Positions 8,649 through 17,912 of a stretch of DNA of 64,000 bases are shown piece after piece. The position numbers were made by a program, and so were the translations under genes. The DNA comes from Mycolicibacterium aubagnense (GTDB lineage: Bacteria > Actinomycetota > Actinomycetes > Mycobacteriales > Mycobacteriaceae). Below the pieces are notes generated by a model that was not told the DNA's origin, made no database searches, and was given only the letters and a program-made list of their open reading frames with translations. Each line of letters opens with the position of its first letter. The first letter of the stretch is position 1. The stretch covers positions 5,270,001 through 5,334,000 of the forward strand of contig NZ_AP022577.1 of the NCBI RefSeq assembly GCF_010730955.1, read 5' to 3'.

Positions 8649-9997
8649 AACCCTTTGCCGAGCGAAGCCACTTCGCCCTAGGCGCCATCGGCATCAGCGC
8701 TGTGGTGGTGATCGCCACCGTGGCGCTCATGTTCCAGAAGATTCCGTTCGTCAGCGGGACGAGCACGTACTCCGGATACTTCGAAGACGCCAGTGGACTG
8801 CACACCGGTGCGCCCGTGGACATCTCGGGCTTTCCGGCGGGACGCGTCGCCAGCATCGACCTCGACGGTCCCCGCGTTCTGATCAAGTTCACCGTCGACG
8901 ACAACGTCCACCTCGGGGACCGCACCGAGGCCGCGATCAAGACCAAAGGCCTGCTGGGCAGCAAGATGCTGGAAGTCGTTCCCAAGGGCGACAGCGACCT
9001 GAAGGGCACCATCCCGCTCGAGCGGACCGTATCGGCATATCAGCTGCCGGATGCGCTCGGCGACGTCACCAACGCGATCAGCGGACTCGACACCCATCAG
9101 CTGTCGGACTCGTTGTCCACTGTGTCGGAGGCTTTCGCCAACACCGCCCCGGACCTGAGGGATGCGGTGAACGGCATCGCCCGGTTCTCCAAGACGCTGG
9201 GTGATCGTGACGCGCAGTTGCGCAGCCTGCTGGACAACGCGTCGAAGGCGACGACGGTGCTGGCCAACCGCAGCGACAAAGTGGTGAGCCTGGTAAAGGA
9301 CACCAATGCGCTTCTGGTGCAACTGCGTACGCAGAGCGCCGCGGTGAGCCGGCTGTGGAACAGCTTGTCGGCGGTCTCACTGCAACTCAAAGGGCTGATA
9401 GCCGAGAACCGTTCGCAACTGCGCCCCGCGCTGGACAAGCTCAACGGTGTCGTGGCGATGCTCGACAACCGCAAGGAACGGCTGCAGCAGGCCGTCAAGG
9501 GCCTCAGTCAGTACGCCCTGGCACTGGGCGACGCGGTCGGCTCGGGTCCGTTCTTCAAGGCGTACATCGTGAACCTGCTGCCGGGGCAGTTCGTGCAGCC
9601 GTTCGTCGATGCCGCCTTCTCGGACCTCGGCGTGGATCCGAATGCGAAACTGCCGTCGCAGCTTCAGGATCCGCAGACCGGTCAGCCGGGCACGCCGCCG
9701 CTTCCGGTGCCGTTCCCGCGGACGGGCCAGGGCGGCGAGCCGCGGCTGACCCTGCCGGACGCCATCACCGGCAAGCCCGGCGATACCGCCTGTGGCCCAC
9801 CGGGGATCCCGTTGCCCGGCCCCGGCTGTTACCCCGCCCGGGAAACGCAGCCCGCGCCGGCGCCCGGTGGGCCGCCGCCCGGACCACCGGCGCTCGCGCC
9901 CGGACAGACCGCCATGCCGGAACCGCCCAAGACCCCGCCACTGCAGGTGTCGGATCCCGTCCAGCTACCCGCACCGACGCCAGGAGGACAGCCATGA
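8645..9997 (+). CDS. MceC-type protein
   Basis: A 450-residue Mce subunit. I place the start at ATG 8645, which overlaps the mceB stop by four bases (ATGA); GTG 8633 is an in-frame alternative that only adds four residues. It has an N-terminal hydrophobic helix (about 12-33), an MCE domain (APVDISGFPAGRVASI), a long helical stretch predicted to line the channel, and a C-terminal Pro/Gly-rich tail of about 110 residues. The stop overlaps the mceD start by four bases. Confidence 0.92.
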   Translation: MKPFAERSHFALGAIGISAVVVIATVALMFQKIPFVSGTSTYSGYFEDASGLHTGAPVDISGFPAGRVASIDLDGPRVLIKFTVDDNVHLGDRTEAAIKTKGLLGSKMLEVVPKGDSDLKGTIPLERTVSAYQLPDALGDVTNAISGLDTHQLSDSLSTVSEAFANTAPDLRDAVNGIARFSKTLGDRDAQLRSLLDNASKATTVLANRSDKVVSLVKDTNALLVQLRTQSAAVSRLWNSLSAVSLQLKGLIAENRSQLRPALDKLNGVVAMLDNRKERLQQAVKGLSQYALALGDAVGSGPFFKAYIVNLLPGQFVQPFVDAAFSDLGVDPNAKLPSQLQDPQTGQPGTPPLPVPFPRTGQGGEPRLTLPDAITGKPGDTACGPPGIPLPGPGCYPARETQPAPAPGGPPPGPPALAPGQTAMPEPPKTPPLQVSDPVQLPAPTPGGQP

Positions 9998-11307
9998 GCA
10001 AGCTGTTCACACGTCTGCTTGTCGTCGCGGCGGCCGTGGCCCTTGTCGTCGGTGGCGGCTACTTCGCGGTGAAGGCGTTCCAGCAGGCGTCGCGCCACGA
10101 GGTGGTGGGCTACTTCCAGAACACCAATCAGCTGTTCAGCGGCGACGATGTGCTGATCCAAGGGGTGCCGGTCGGCAAGGTCGAGAAGATCGAACCGGGA
10201 CCCGAGCGCGTCAAGGTCACCTTCTGGATCGACGACAAGTACAAGGTGCCGGCCGACGCCAAGGCCGTGATCCTGTCGCCACAGTTGGTGACGGGCAGGG
10301 CAATTCAGCTGATCCCGCCGTACCGGGGCGGACCGACGCTGCGTGGCGGCGCCGTGATCCCGCTGGATCGGACCGCGGTGCCCGTGGAGTGGGACCAGGT
10401 CCGAACCCAACTACAACGCGTGGCCGATCTGCTCAAGCCCGACCAGCCCGGTGGGGTCAGTACGCTCGGCGGTTTCATCAACACCGCGGCCGACAATCTG
10501 CGCGGACAGGGCGCCAGTATCAGGGAGTCGGTGATCCGCTTGTCGCAGGCCGTGTCGATCCTGGGGGACCACAGCAATGACCTGTTCTCGACGTTCAAGA
10601 ACCTCTCGATCCTGGTATCCGCGCTGCAGGACAGCACCGGACTGCTGGAGCGGCTGAACGGCAACCTGGCCGAGGTGACTGGACTGGTGGCTGACGATCC
10701 GGACAAGGTCGGCCAGGCGCTGCACGACATGAGCTCCGTCGCCGATGACCTGCGCTCGTTCGTCGCGGACAACAAGGAGGCCGTGGGGACGGCGTCGGAC
10801 AAGCTGGCGTCGGTGAGCACAGCGATCGTGGGCAGCCTCGATGACATCAAGCAGGTATTGCACGTGGCGCCAACGGCTTTGGCCGACTTGAACAACATCT
10901 ACGAGCCGGCGGTCGGTTCCTTGACCGGCATCCTGGCGGCCAACAACTTCGCCAACCCGGTCAGCTTCATCTGCGGCGCGATCCAGGCGGCGTCGCGCCT
11001 CGGGGCGGACCAGTCGTCGAAGTTGTGCGCGCAGTACCTGGCGCCGATCGTGAAGAACCGGCAATACAACTTCCTGCCGCTGGGCGAGAACCTGATGGTG
11101 GGTACCCAAGCGCGGCCCAATGAGGTTACCTACAGCGAGGATTGGATGCGGCCCGACTACGTCCCACCGTCGCGTCCGGCGGCGCCGGCGGCACCGGTGG
11201 CGCAACAGGCTGGTGCGGCTGACGCACCGGCTCCTCAGACGGTGTCCACTGACGCCCATGCCGGGCTGGCCGGAATGATGACGCCGCCGGCAGGAGGCGG
11301 GTCATGA
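9994..11307 (+). CDS. MceD-type protein
   Basis: A 437-residue Mce subunit starting at ATG 9994, which overlaps the mceC stop (ATGA) and has AGGAGG 6 bases upstream. The frame stays open far upstream, but that part is the shadow of mceC. An N-terminal hydrophobic helix (about 7-26) is followed by an MCE domain (DVLIQGVPVGKVEKI), helical repeats, a GAxQAASRLG segment with flanking Cys, and an Ala/Pro-rich tail. The stop overlaps the mceE start. Confidence 0.92.
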   Translation: MSKLFTRLLVVAAAVALVVGGGYFAVKAFQQASRHEVVGYFQNTNQLFSGDDVLIQGVPVGKVEKIEPGPERVKVTFWIDDKYKVPADAKAVILSPQLVTGRAIQLIPPYRGGPTLRGGAVIPLDRTAVPVEWDQVRTQLQRVADLLKPDQPGGVSTLGGFINTAADNLRGQGASIRESVIRLSQAVSILGDHSNDLFSTFKNLSILVSALQDSTGLLERLNGNLAEVTGLVADDPDKVGQALHDMSSVADDLRSFVADNKEAVGTASDKLASVSTAIVGSLDDIKQVLHVAPTALADLNNIYEPAVGSLTGILAANNFANPVSFICGAIQAASRLGADQSSKLCAQYLAPIVKNRQYNFLPLGENLMVGTQARPNEVTYSEDWMRPDYVPPSRPAAPAAPVAQQAGAADAPAPQTVSTDAHAGLAGMMTPPAGGGS

Positions 11308-12458
11308 ACCGGCTGCGTACGGCCGGGGGCTGCATGCTGGCGACCCTGGCGTTGCTCGCCTCGGCGGGCTGTTCGGATTGGCGCGGCGCCAACAGCCTGC
11401 CGCTGCCCGGCACCGAAGGCGGGGGACCGGGGGCGTTCGAAATCCAGGCGCAGATGCCGGATGTCACCAACCTGCAAGAGAATTCGCGGGTCCGGGTCTC
11501 CGATGTCACTGTCGGAACGGTCACCAAGATCGAGCGGCAGGGGTGGCACGCGCTGGTCACCATGCGACTCAACGGCGATGTGAACGCGCCGGCGAACTCG
11601 ACGATCAAGCTGGGCCTGACGAGCTTGCTGGGCACGTTGCACATCGAGCTCGGGCCACCCAAAGATGGCCGGCCGCAAGGCAAATTGCACCAGGGTTCGG
11701 TCATTCCGCTGGCGAGCAGTGGCAGTTTCCCGTCGCTCGAGCAGACGCTGTCGGCGGTGTCGATGGTGCTCAATGGCGGTGGCATCGGCAATGTCCAGGA
11801 CATCACCGAAGCTTTCAGCACGGCGTTCCACGGGCGCGCCGAAGACCTGCGCAGCCTGATCAAGCAGCTCGACACGTTCACCGCGAACGTCAAGGACCAG
11901 ACCCCCGACATCATCGCGGCGTCGGAGAGTTTGAACACCGTCGTCGGCAAGCTCGCCGCGAGCCAGCCGGTACTCGACCGCGCCGTCGACAGTATCCCGC
12001 AAGCGCTGGCCGTGCTCAATGGCGAGCGCGAGAACCTGGTCACGGCCGCCGACAAGCTGAGCAAGTTCGCGGCGCTCGCGACAGACACCGTGGACCGGTC
12101 AAAAGAGAACGTGATCAAGGAATTACGCGACCTGGGGCCGACCCTTGAGCAGCTCGCCAATGCCGGGCCGGCCATGACGCGGGCACTGAGTTTCATCCCG
12201 ACCGTGCCTTTCCCGAGCGACACCATCGAGAAGTGGCAGCGCGGTGACTACGCGAACCTCACCGCGATTGTCGATCTCACGCTCAGCCGCATCGACCAGG
12301 CGTTCTTCACCGGCACGCGCTGGGAGTGCGACCTGACCGAGCTCGAGTTGCAGTGGGGCCGCACCATCGGCCAGTTCCCGAGTCCGTGCACCGCGGGCGG
12401 GCCGAACAACCCGGGCAATCCGCTGACCATTCCGTACCGCTGGGATCAGGGGCCGTAA
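11304..12458 (+). CDS. MceE-type lipoprotein (LprK-like)
   Basis: A 384-residue Mce subunit with a lipoprotein signal: a hydrophobic stretch ending LLASAGC, giving lipidation at Cys23. The fifth Mce protein of actinobacterial loci is usually the lipoprotein, which fits. The MCE domain follows (about 45-125, NSRVRVSDVTVGTVTKI), then helices and a C-terminus with two Cys (WECDLTE and SPCTAGG). It overlaps mceD by ATGA, and mceF begins on the base after its stop. Confidence 0.92.
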   Translation: MNRLRTAGGCMLATLALLASAGCSDWRGANSLPLPGTEGGGPGAFEIQAQMPDVTNLQENSRVRVSDVTVGTVTKIERQGWHALVTMRLNGDVNAPANSTIKLGLTSLLGTLHIELGPPKDGRPQGKLHQGSVIPLASSGSFPSLEQTLSAVSMVLNGGGIGNVQDITEAFSTAFHGRAEDLRSLIKQLDTFTANVKDQTPDIIAASESLNTVVGKLAASQPVLDRAVDSIPQALAVLNGERENLVTAADKLSKFAALATDTVDRSKENVIKELRDLGPTLEQLANAGPAMTRALSFIPTVPFPSDTIEKWQRGDYANLTAIVDLTLSRIDQAFFTGTRWECDLTELELQWGRTIGQFPSPCTAGGPNNPGNPLTIPYRWDQGP

Positions 12459-13910
12459 ATGCATCTGGACAAACGCGTGAGAATTCAGCTCGCGATCTTC
12501 GCCGTCATCGCTCTTATCGCCGTGACGATGATGGGCCTGATCTATATGCAGTTGCCGGCCAAGTTGTTCGGCATCGGGCGCTACGTGGTGAAGATGGAGC
12601 TGCCCGATACCGGCGGCATCTACGCCACCGGCAACGTCACCTACCGCGGCACCGTGGTGGGCCGGGTGCAGTCCGTCGGTCTGACGCCGACCGGGGTGCA
12701 GGCCGAGTTGTCCCTCAACTCGGGCACCGACATTCCCTCCGATGTGCAGGCCGACGTGCACAGCCAGATGGCGATCGGTGAGCAGTTCGTGTCCCTGACG
12801 CCGCGCAGCGCGAATTCTCGGCCGCTCAAAGACGGTGACGTGATCCCGCTGGCACACACCTCGGTGCCGCCGGACATCAACACCGTGATCGACTCGCTGA
12901 CCAAGGGCCTGCAGGCGGTGCCCAAGGACAACCTCAGGACAGTCATCGACGAATCGGCCACGGCCGTCGGCGGTTTGGGGCCGGAACTGTCGCACATCGT
13001 CAAGGGCGGCAGCCAGCTGGCCATCGACGCGCGCGCGAACCTCGACCCGCTGCTGAGTCTGATCGATCAGGCGAAGCCCGTGCTGGACTCGCAGAACAAC
13101 ACCTCCGGCGCCATCCAGGCGTGGGCGGCGAATCTCGCCACGGTGACCGGCGAACTCCAGGCCCAGGACAAGGCGCTGGGCACCGTCCTCGACAAGGGCG
13201 GCCCGGCGTTCGGCGAGATGGGGCAGTTGTTCAGCCGGCTGCAGCCGACATTGCCGGTCCTGCTCCAGAATCTGGTATCCATCAACAAGGTCGCGATCAC
13301 CTACCAGCCGAACCTTGAACAGCTCCTGGTGCTGCTACCTCGGACAACCGAAGCGGCGCAGGGCGTTACGCTGGCGAACCGCGATACCAAACAGGCCTAC
13401 AAGGGCGCGTATCTGAGCTTCAACCTGAACATCAACCTGCCGCCGCCATGCACCACCGGATACCTGCCGGCACAGCAGATGCGCAATCCCGCGCTGGAGG
13501 ACTATCCCGAACTTCCGGCGGGCGATCTGTATTGCCGGACCCCGCAGGACGGCATGTTCAACGTCCGTGGCGCGAAGAACCTGCCGTGCGAGACGGTGCC
13601 CGGCAAGCGCGCCGCCACCGTCAAGCAGTGTGAGAGCAACGAGCCGTACGTACCGCTGAACGACGGCTACAACTGGAAGGGCGATCCGAACGCCACGTGG
13701 ACCGGGCAGGACGTGCCGCAACTGCGGCCGGGTTCACCCCCGCCGGCTGGCGCTCCTAAGCCCCCACCGATCGCCGTCGCCGAGTACGACCCGGCTTCGG
13801 GGACCTACATAGGCCCAGACGGAAAGACCTATACCCAAGCCGATTTGGCGAACACGGCTCCGAAGGAGAAGACATGGCAGAGCATGATGACGCCGCAGCC
13901 GGGGAGCTGA
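12459..13910 (+). CDS. MceF-type protein
   Basis: A 483-residue last Mce subunit, starting at ATG 12459 directly after the mceE stop. It has an N-terminal hydrophobic helix (about 8-30), an MCE domain (NVTYRGTVVGRVQSV), helical segments, a Cys-rich region (about 328-395) and a Pro-rich C-terminus with a YIGPDGKTYTQADL segment typical of MceF proteins. Its last 37 bases overlap the next gene, so the downstream Mce-associated protein is translated from inside it. Confidence 0.92.
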   Translation: MHLDKRVRIQLAIFAVIALIAVTMMGLIYMQLPAKLFGIGRYVVKMELPDTGGIYATGNVTYRGTVVGRVQSVGLTPTGVQAELSLNSGTDIPSDVQADVHSQMAIGEQFVSLTPRSANSRPLKDGDVIPLAHTSVPPDINTVIDSLTKGLQAVPKDNLRTVIDESATAVGGLGPELSHIVKGGSQLAIDARANLDPLLSLIDQAKPVLDSQNNTSGAIQAWAANLATVTGELQAQDKALGTVLDKGGPAFGEMGQLFSRLQPTLPVLLQNLVSINKVAITYQPNLEQLLVLLPRTTEAAQGVTLANRDTKQAYKGAYLSFNLNINLPPPCTTGYLPAQQMRNPALEDYPELPAGDLYCRTPQDGMFNVRGAKNLPCETVPGKRAATVKQCESNEPYVPLNDGYNWKGDPNATWTGQDVPQLRPGSPPPAGAPKPPPIAVAEYDPASGTYIGPDGKTYTQADLANTAPKEKTWQSMMTPQPGS

Positions 13911-14512
13911 CCGAGGGCGGGGTCGCCGTCCTCGACCCCGATATTGGCGATGTCGATGAGGTGGGTGAGGCCACCGCCGCCGCCGACGCCGACGGCGCGG
14001 ATGCGCCTGTCGACGAGCCCGCGACACCGAAGTCGGTCCGCCGGCTGGCGGGGGCGATCGGGCTGATCCTGGTGATCGCACTGAGCGCCCTCGTCGGGTG
14101 GTTGGCAGTGCGCACGCACCGCGCAACCCAGGTCGACGAGCGGCAGAGCCAGATCGTTCAGGCCGCCCGGCAGGGCGCGCTGAACCTGACGACCATCGAC
14201 TGGCAGCGCGCCGATGCCGACGTCCAGCGCATTCTCGACAGCGCCACGGGGGAGTTCTACGACGACTTCGCCAAGCGCTCAGCACCTTTCATCAAGGTCG
14301 TGAAGGAAGCGAAGTCGACGTCCACGGGCTCGATAACCGAGGCCGGGCTGGAATCGGAGTCGGGCGACTCGGCTCAGGTACTGGTCGCGGTGGCCGTCAA
14401 AACCTCGAATGTCGGTGCGCCGGCGCAGGAACCGCGCGAGTGGCGGATGCGCATCGCGGTGCAGAAAGTCGGTGATGTGATGAAGGTTTCGAACGTGGAG
14501 TTTGTGCCGTGA
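13874..14512 (+). CDS. Mce-associated membrane protein, first
   Basis: A 212-residue protein with an acidic N-terminus (about 1-50), one transmembrane helix (about 58-78, LAGAIGLILVIALSALVGWL), and a C-terminal domain with the fold type of small stress/VirB8-like Mas proteins. Such proteins follow mce genes in many actinobacteria and are thought to stabilise the transporter. ATG 13874 has an AAGGAG site and overlaps mceF by 37 bases. The stop overlaps the next start (GTGA). Confidence 0.85.
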   Translation: MAEHDDAAAGELTEGGVAVLDPDIGDVDEVGEATAAADADGADAPVDEPATPKSVRRLAGAIGLILVIALSALVGWLAVRTHRATQVDERQSQIVQAARQGALNLTTIDWQRADADVQRILDSATGEFYDDFAKRSAPFIKVVKEAKSTSTGSITEAGLESESGDSAQVLVAVAVKTSNVGAPAQEPREWRMRIAVQKVGDVMKVSNVEFVP

Positions 14513-15150
14513 AATGGATCAAATCTCGCGGCGACAATGCCGTAGCGGAAAAATCAGTCGAGGCAACGGCTTCGGCGAATGAGCTCACCGTCGATGCGCT
14601 CGACGAAGCGGTCGAGATCGACGCCGCACAGACCACCGACGCGGCGCCTGCCCACCCGCGGCGCCGCGTCGCGTGGGCGAGTATGGCCGTTTACGGCCTG
14701 CTGCCCGCGCTTGTTCTGGCGCTGGGCGGAGCGGCCGGTTACCTGCAGTGGAAAGACGTGTCCCTGAGCCAGTCCGACACGGCCAAAAAAGAATCCACCA
14801 AGGCCGCCACCGACGGCACCATCGCCCTGCTGTCCTACAAGCCCGAGACCGTCGACAAGGATCTGGAAGCCGCCAAGAAGTACATGACCGGCAACTTCCT
14901 GAACTCCTACACGTCGCTGACCCGCGACGTGGTGATCCCGGGTTCCAAGCAGAAGAAGATCTCCGCCGTCGCCACCGTGCCCGCGGCCGCGTGGACCAAG
15001 GCGACCCCGGACCATGCGGTGGTGATGCTGTTCGTGGACCAGACGATGATCATCGGCGGCAGCGCCCCGACCAGCACCGCGTCGAGTGTTCGAGTGACCC
15101 TCGACAAGGTCGAGGGGCGTTGGCTCATCTCGCAATTCGATCCGATGTGA
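14509..15150 (+). CDS. Mce-associated membrane protein, second
   Basis: A 213-residue paralogue-like partner of the upstream protein: a charged cytoplasmic N-terminus, one transmembrane helix (about 58-80, AVYGLLPALVLALGGAAGYL), then an extracytoplasmic domain with the DFDPM-type ending (ISQFDPM) seen in this family. It starts at GTG 14509 by a four-base overlap (GTGA). It probably acts with the Mce complex; direct function is unproven. Confidence 0.85.
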   Translation: MKWIKSRGDNAVAEKSVEATASANELTVDALDEAVEIDAAQTTDAAPAHPRRRVAWASMAVYGLLPALVLALGGAAGYLQWKDVSLSQSDTAKKESTKAATDGTIALLSYKPETVDKDLEAAKKYMTGNFLNSYTSLTRDVVIPGSKQKKISAVATVPAAAWTKATPDHAVVMLFVDQTMIIGGSAPTSTASSVRVTLDKVEGRWLISQFDPM

Positions 15151-15521
15151 GCAGCATGATCCGACGGTGGACTTGTGGGGTCCTCGCCGCTGCCGTGGTG
15201 GGTGTACCGGCGGTATGCGCGCCGGCGGTTGCCCGTGCCGATGCGACGGCGTATCTGATCGGCGTGACCGTGCGGCCCGGCTACAACTTTCCCAACGCCG
15301 ATGTGGCGCTGGGCTATGGCTACGCCATCTGCGACAAGGTGGCGGCCGGTCGGCCGTTCGCTGACGTAATGGGCGACGTACGAAACGATTTCCGCACCGA
15401 CGACGACTATCAGGCGTCATATCTCATTTCGCAGGCCGTGAACGAACTGTGCCCGGTACAGATCTGGCAACTGCGTAACTCTGCAGCGCACTACCAGTCG
15501 CCGCCGGGCGTTCATCCCTGA
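15147..15521 (+). CDS. Small secreted DUF732-type protein
   Basis: About 124 residues if started at GTG 15147, which overlaps the upstream stop by GTGA as its neighbours do; ATG 15156 is an alternative giving 121 residues. A signal peptide is clear, with predicted cleavage after AVARA. The mature part is a single small helical domain with two Cys (YAICDKV and NELCPVQ), the pattern of mycobacterial DUF732 proteins. Function is unknown; location implies a role with the exported Mce machinery. Confidence 0.78.
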   Translation: MSSMIRRWTCGVLAAAVVGVPAVCAPAVARADATAYLIGVTVRPGYNFPNADVALGYGYAICDKVAAGRPFADVMGDVRNDFRTDDDYQASYLISQAVNELCPVQIWQLRNSAAHYQSPPGVHP

Positions 15522-15537
15522 TGCAAAGGAGTTCAAC

Positions 15538-16200
15538 ATGAGATGTCGGCCACGGGTGCTGTCTGTGTTGGCCGCCGTGCCCGTCAGCGCCGTCATCTGC
15601 GCGCCGCTCGCGCACGCTGACAATGGCAACACCCTCATTCCGAACAACAAGCGGCTCAACGACTCCGTCGTGTCGAACGTCTACACCGTGCAGCACCAGG
15701 CCGGGTGCACCAACGACATCGCCGTCAATCCGCAGCTGCAGCAGGCCGCCGAGCGGCAGGCCAAGGACATGATGGCCAACCGGGACCTGGACGGGGACAT
15801 CGGTTCTGACGGATCCACGCCCCAGACGCGGGCCGCGGACGCGGGCTACCGCGGCGGACCGGTGGCGCAGACGGTCGCCACCAACCCGGCGCTGGCGATC
15901 AGCGGCGTCGAGCTGATCAACCAGTGGTACTACGACCCGGTCATCAAACAGATCATGGCCAACTGCGCGAACAACCAGATGGGCGTGTGGTCGGAGAACA
16001 GCCTCGACCGCACCGTCGTCGTCGCGGTCTACGGTCAGCTGCCCGAACCGCCGCACCGCGACGACAAAGAGGGCGGTACCAACAACGGCTTCGACCCGAG
16101 CCCCGACTACGACGGCAGCGACGAGATCGAGCACTTCTTCAACTGGTTCCCGTGGATCCTGCGCGGCGTGCACCCGCCGCCGGCGTACCCCGCGAATTAG
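15538..16200 (+). CDS. Secreted CAP-domain (SCP/PR1) protein
   Basis: A 220-residue protein with a signal peptide ending PLAHA. The mature part resembles a CAP/SCP domain: an N-terminal helix with Cys, a GVELINQWYYDPV segment and a C-terminal strand region (RTVVVAVYGQL). It is followed by an acidic, Trp-rich tail. CAP proteins often bind sterols or other lipids in eukaryotes; for this one it is inference. A clear AAAGGAG site lies 6 bases before ATG. It ends 6 bases before the convergent permease gene. Confidence 0.75.
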   Translation: MRCRPRVLSVLAAVPVSAVICAPLAHADNGNTLIPNNKRLNDSVVSNVYTVQHQAGCTNDIAVNPQLQQAAERQAKDMMANRDLDGDIGSDGSTPQTRAADAGYRGGPVAQTVATNPALAISGVELINQWYYDPVIKQIMANCANNQMGVWSENSLDRTVVVAVYGQLPEPPHRDDKEGGTNNGFDPSPDYDGSDEIEHFFNWFPWILRGVHPPPAYPAN

Positions 16201-16206
16201 CTTGGG

Positions 16207-17031
16207 CTACTTGATCGAGCCCGCAGTCAGTCCGCTGACCACGCGGCCCTCGATCGCCGCGAACAGCACGATGACGGGCACCGTGGCGATCACCGACCCG
16301 GCGAACAGGTGCCCCCAATCGATCGAGTACACCCCGATGTAGTTGTTGATTCCGACCGTCAGCGGCTGCCGGTCCGAGGACGCGCCCAGCGTGAGCGTCA
16401 GCGCGACGATGAACTCGTTCCAGGCCGCGATGAACGTGAAGATCGCGGCGGTGACGATTCCGGGCATCGCCAACCGGAGGCTGATGCGCACGAACGCGCC
16501 GAAACGGCTTGTGCCATCGAGCATTGCGGCCTGTTCGAGCTCGAAGGGGATCGTCGAGAAGTACGCGTTGAGGATCCAGATGGCGAACGCCAGGTTGAAG
16601 CCGGCATTGACGAGGATCAATGAGATCAGCGGTGTCGCGAAGTCGAATTTGATGAACTCGCGCTGGATGCCGACGAGCATCGCCGCGGGCTGGAACATCT
16701 GCGTGGCGAGCACCAGCAACAGGAACAGTGAGCGGCCACGGAACTTCCGCCGCGCGGTGTAGTAGGCGGCGGGCAGCGCGACGGCGAGCACGACGAGTGT
16801 CGCTCCACCTGCGACGATCAGACTTGCCGAGAGATTCCCACCGAGGCCCGTCGACCAGATGGTCGTGAAATTGTGGAAGTCGAAGCGCGAGGGCAGGTAG
16901 CCCGGCGACAGGAGTTCGTCCGCCGGTCGTAGTGCGGTGACGACCATTTCGGCGTACGGCAGCAGGAGGAACATGGCGATGGCGTAGGCCGCGAGCGCCG
17001 CGGCGAGCCGTCGAACCGGCGGCCGGGTCAC
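16207..17031 (-). CDS. Carbohydrate ABC transporter permease (MalG-like)
   Basis: About 274 residues, from GTG 17031, whose GTGA overlaps the stop of the upstream permease. Six hydrophobic segments and the cytoplasmic EAA loop (LEQAAMLDGTSRFGAFVRIS, then LAMPGIVTA) identify a MalG-type inner-membrane permease that contacts an ATPase. It is the last gene of a three-gene operon. No ATP-binding gene follows; the converging CAP gene ends 6 bases away. Substrate is probably a sugar or sugar-like solute, from family only. Confidence 0.9.
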   Translation of the reverse strand: MTRPPVRRLAAALAAYAIAMFLLLPYAEMVVTALRPADELLSPGYLPSRFDFHNFTTIWSTGLGGNLSASLIVAGGATLVVLAVALPAAYYTARRKFRGRSLFLLLVLATQMFQPAAMLVGIQREFIKFDFATPLISLILVNAGFNLAFAIWILNAYFSTIPFELEQAAMLDGTSRFGAFVRISLRLAMPGIVTAAIFTFIAAWNEFIVALTLTLGASSDRQPLTVGINNYIGVYSIDWGHLFAGSVIATVPVIVLFAAIEGRVVSGLTAGSIK

Positions 17032-17912
17032 CGGATCTGGTCCTTCCATCGCGTGACGCGCAGGAAGACCAGAACCATGACGACCACCAGCGCGAAGTTC
17101 AACGCGGACATCGCTGCGGACTCACCGATGTGGGCGGACTTCAGGATGAACATGAACGTCGTCGTCGTGCTGGTCTCGTACCCGGGCCCGCCGCGCGTCA
17201 TCTCCCAGATGATCGGGAACGAGTTGAAGACGTTGATCACGTTGATCAGCGTCGCGACGATGATGGCCGGACGCAGCAGCGGCAGGGTGATCGACAGGTA
17301 TGTGCGCCAGTGGGAGGCACCATCGACCCTGGCCGCCCGGTAGACGTCGTTCGGGATGGTCTGCAGGCCCGCAAGGATGGTGTACGTCGTGAAGGGGAGC
17401 GAGACGAAAATGGCGACCAGCATCATCGCGACGAAGGCGGATATCGGCCGGCCCAGCCAATCGGCTCTGGTCGACCCGAGGTCGACGAGGCCGAGGTCGT
17501 GCAGGAAGACGTTGATGACGCCGCTGCCAGATTCGAGTGCCCAGCGAAAGATGAGGGCGGTCATCATCACCGACGCGGCCCAGGGCGCGATGAGTGCCCA
17601 CCGCGCGATCCTGCGGCCCGGGAACTGGGCGTTGAACAGCTGGGCGAGACCGAGTGACACCGCGATCGTCACAGCGACGACCACGACGACCCAGATCGCG
17701 GTGCGAAGGAGGACCCCGCTCAGAGCGGCTTCATCGGCGAGCGCTTGGTAGTTGCGGCCACCGGCGGAACCGAGGACGACGCCACTCGGGCTGACCTTTT
17801 GGAACGACGTCTGGACCATGACAACGACGGGCCAGAGCACCGTCAGCCCGATCAGCGCGCATGCCGGCCCGATCCACGCCAGCGGCGCGAGCCGTCTCAG
17901 GGTGCGCCTCAC
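17028..17912 (-). CDS. Carbohydrate ABC transporter permease (MalF-like)
   Basis: A 294-residue permease with about six membrane segments and the EAA loop (YRAARVDGASHWRTYLSI, then LPLLRP). It starts at GTG 17912, directly after the stop of the binding-protein gene, and overlaps the MalG-like gene by four bases. It forms the membrane channel with that partner. The TGAGTG junction with the upstream gene suggests translational coupling. Confidence 0.9.
   Translation of the reverse strand: MRRTLRRLAPLAWIGPACALIGLTVLWPVVVMVQTSFQKVSPSGVVLGSAGGRNYQALADEAALSGVLLRTAIWVVVVVAVTIAVSLGLAQLFNAQFPGRRIARWALIAPWAASVMMTALIFRWALESGSGVINVFLHDLGLVDLGSTRADWLGRPISAFVAMMLVAIFVSLPFTTYTILAGLQTIPNDVYRAARVDGASHWRTYLSITLPLLRPAIIVATLINVINVFNSFPIIWEMTRGGPGYETSTTTTFMFILKSAHIGESAAMSALNFALVVVMVLVFLRVTRWKDQIR

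Noticed and set aside
9355..9993. Upstream extension of the mceD frame
   Set aside because: It overlaps mceC in another frame; ATG 9994 with AGGAGG and ATGA overlap is the proper start.
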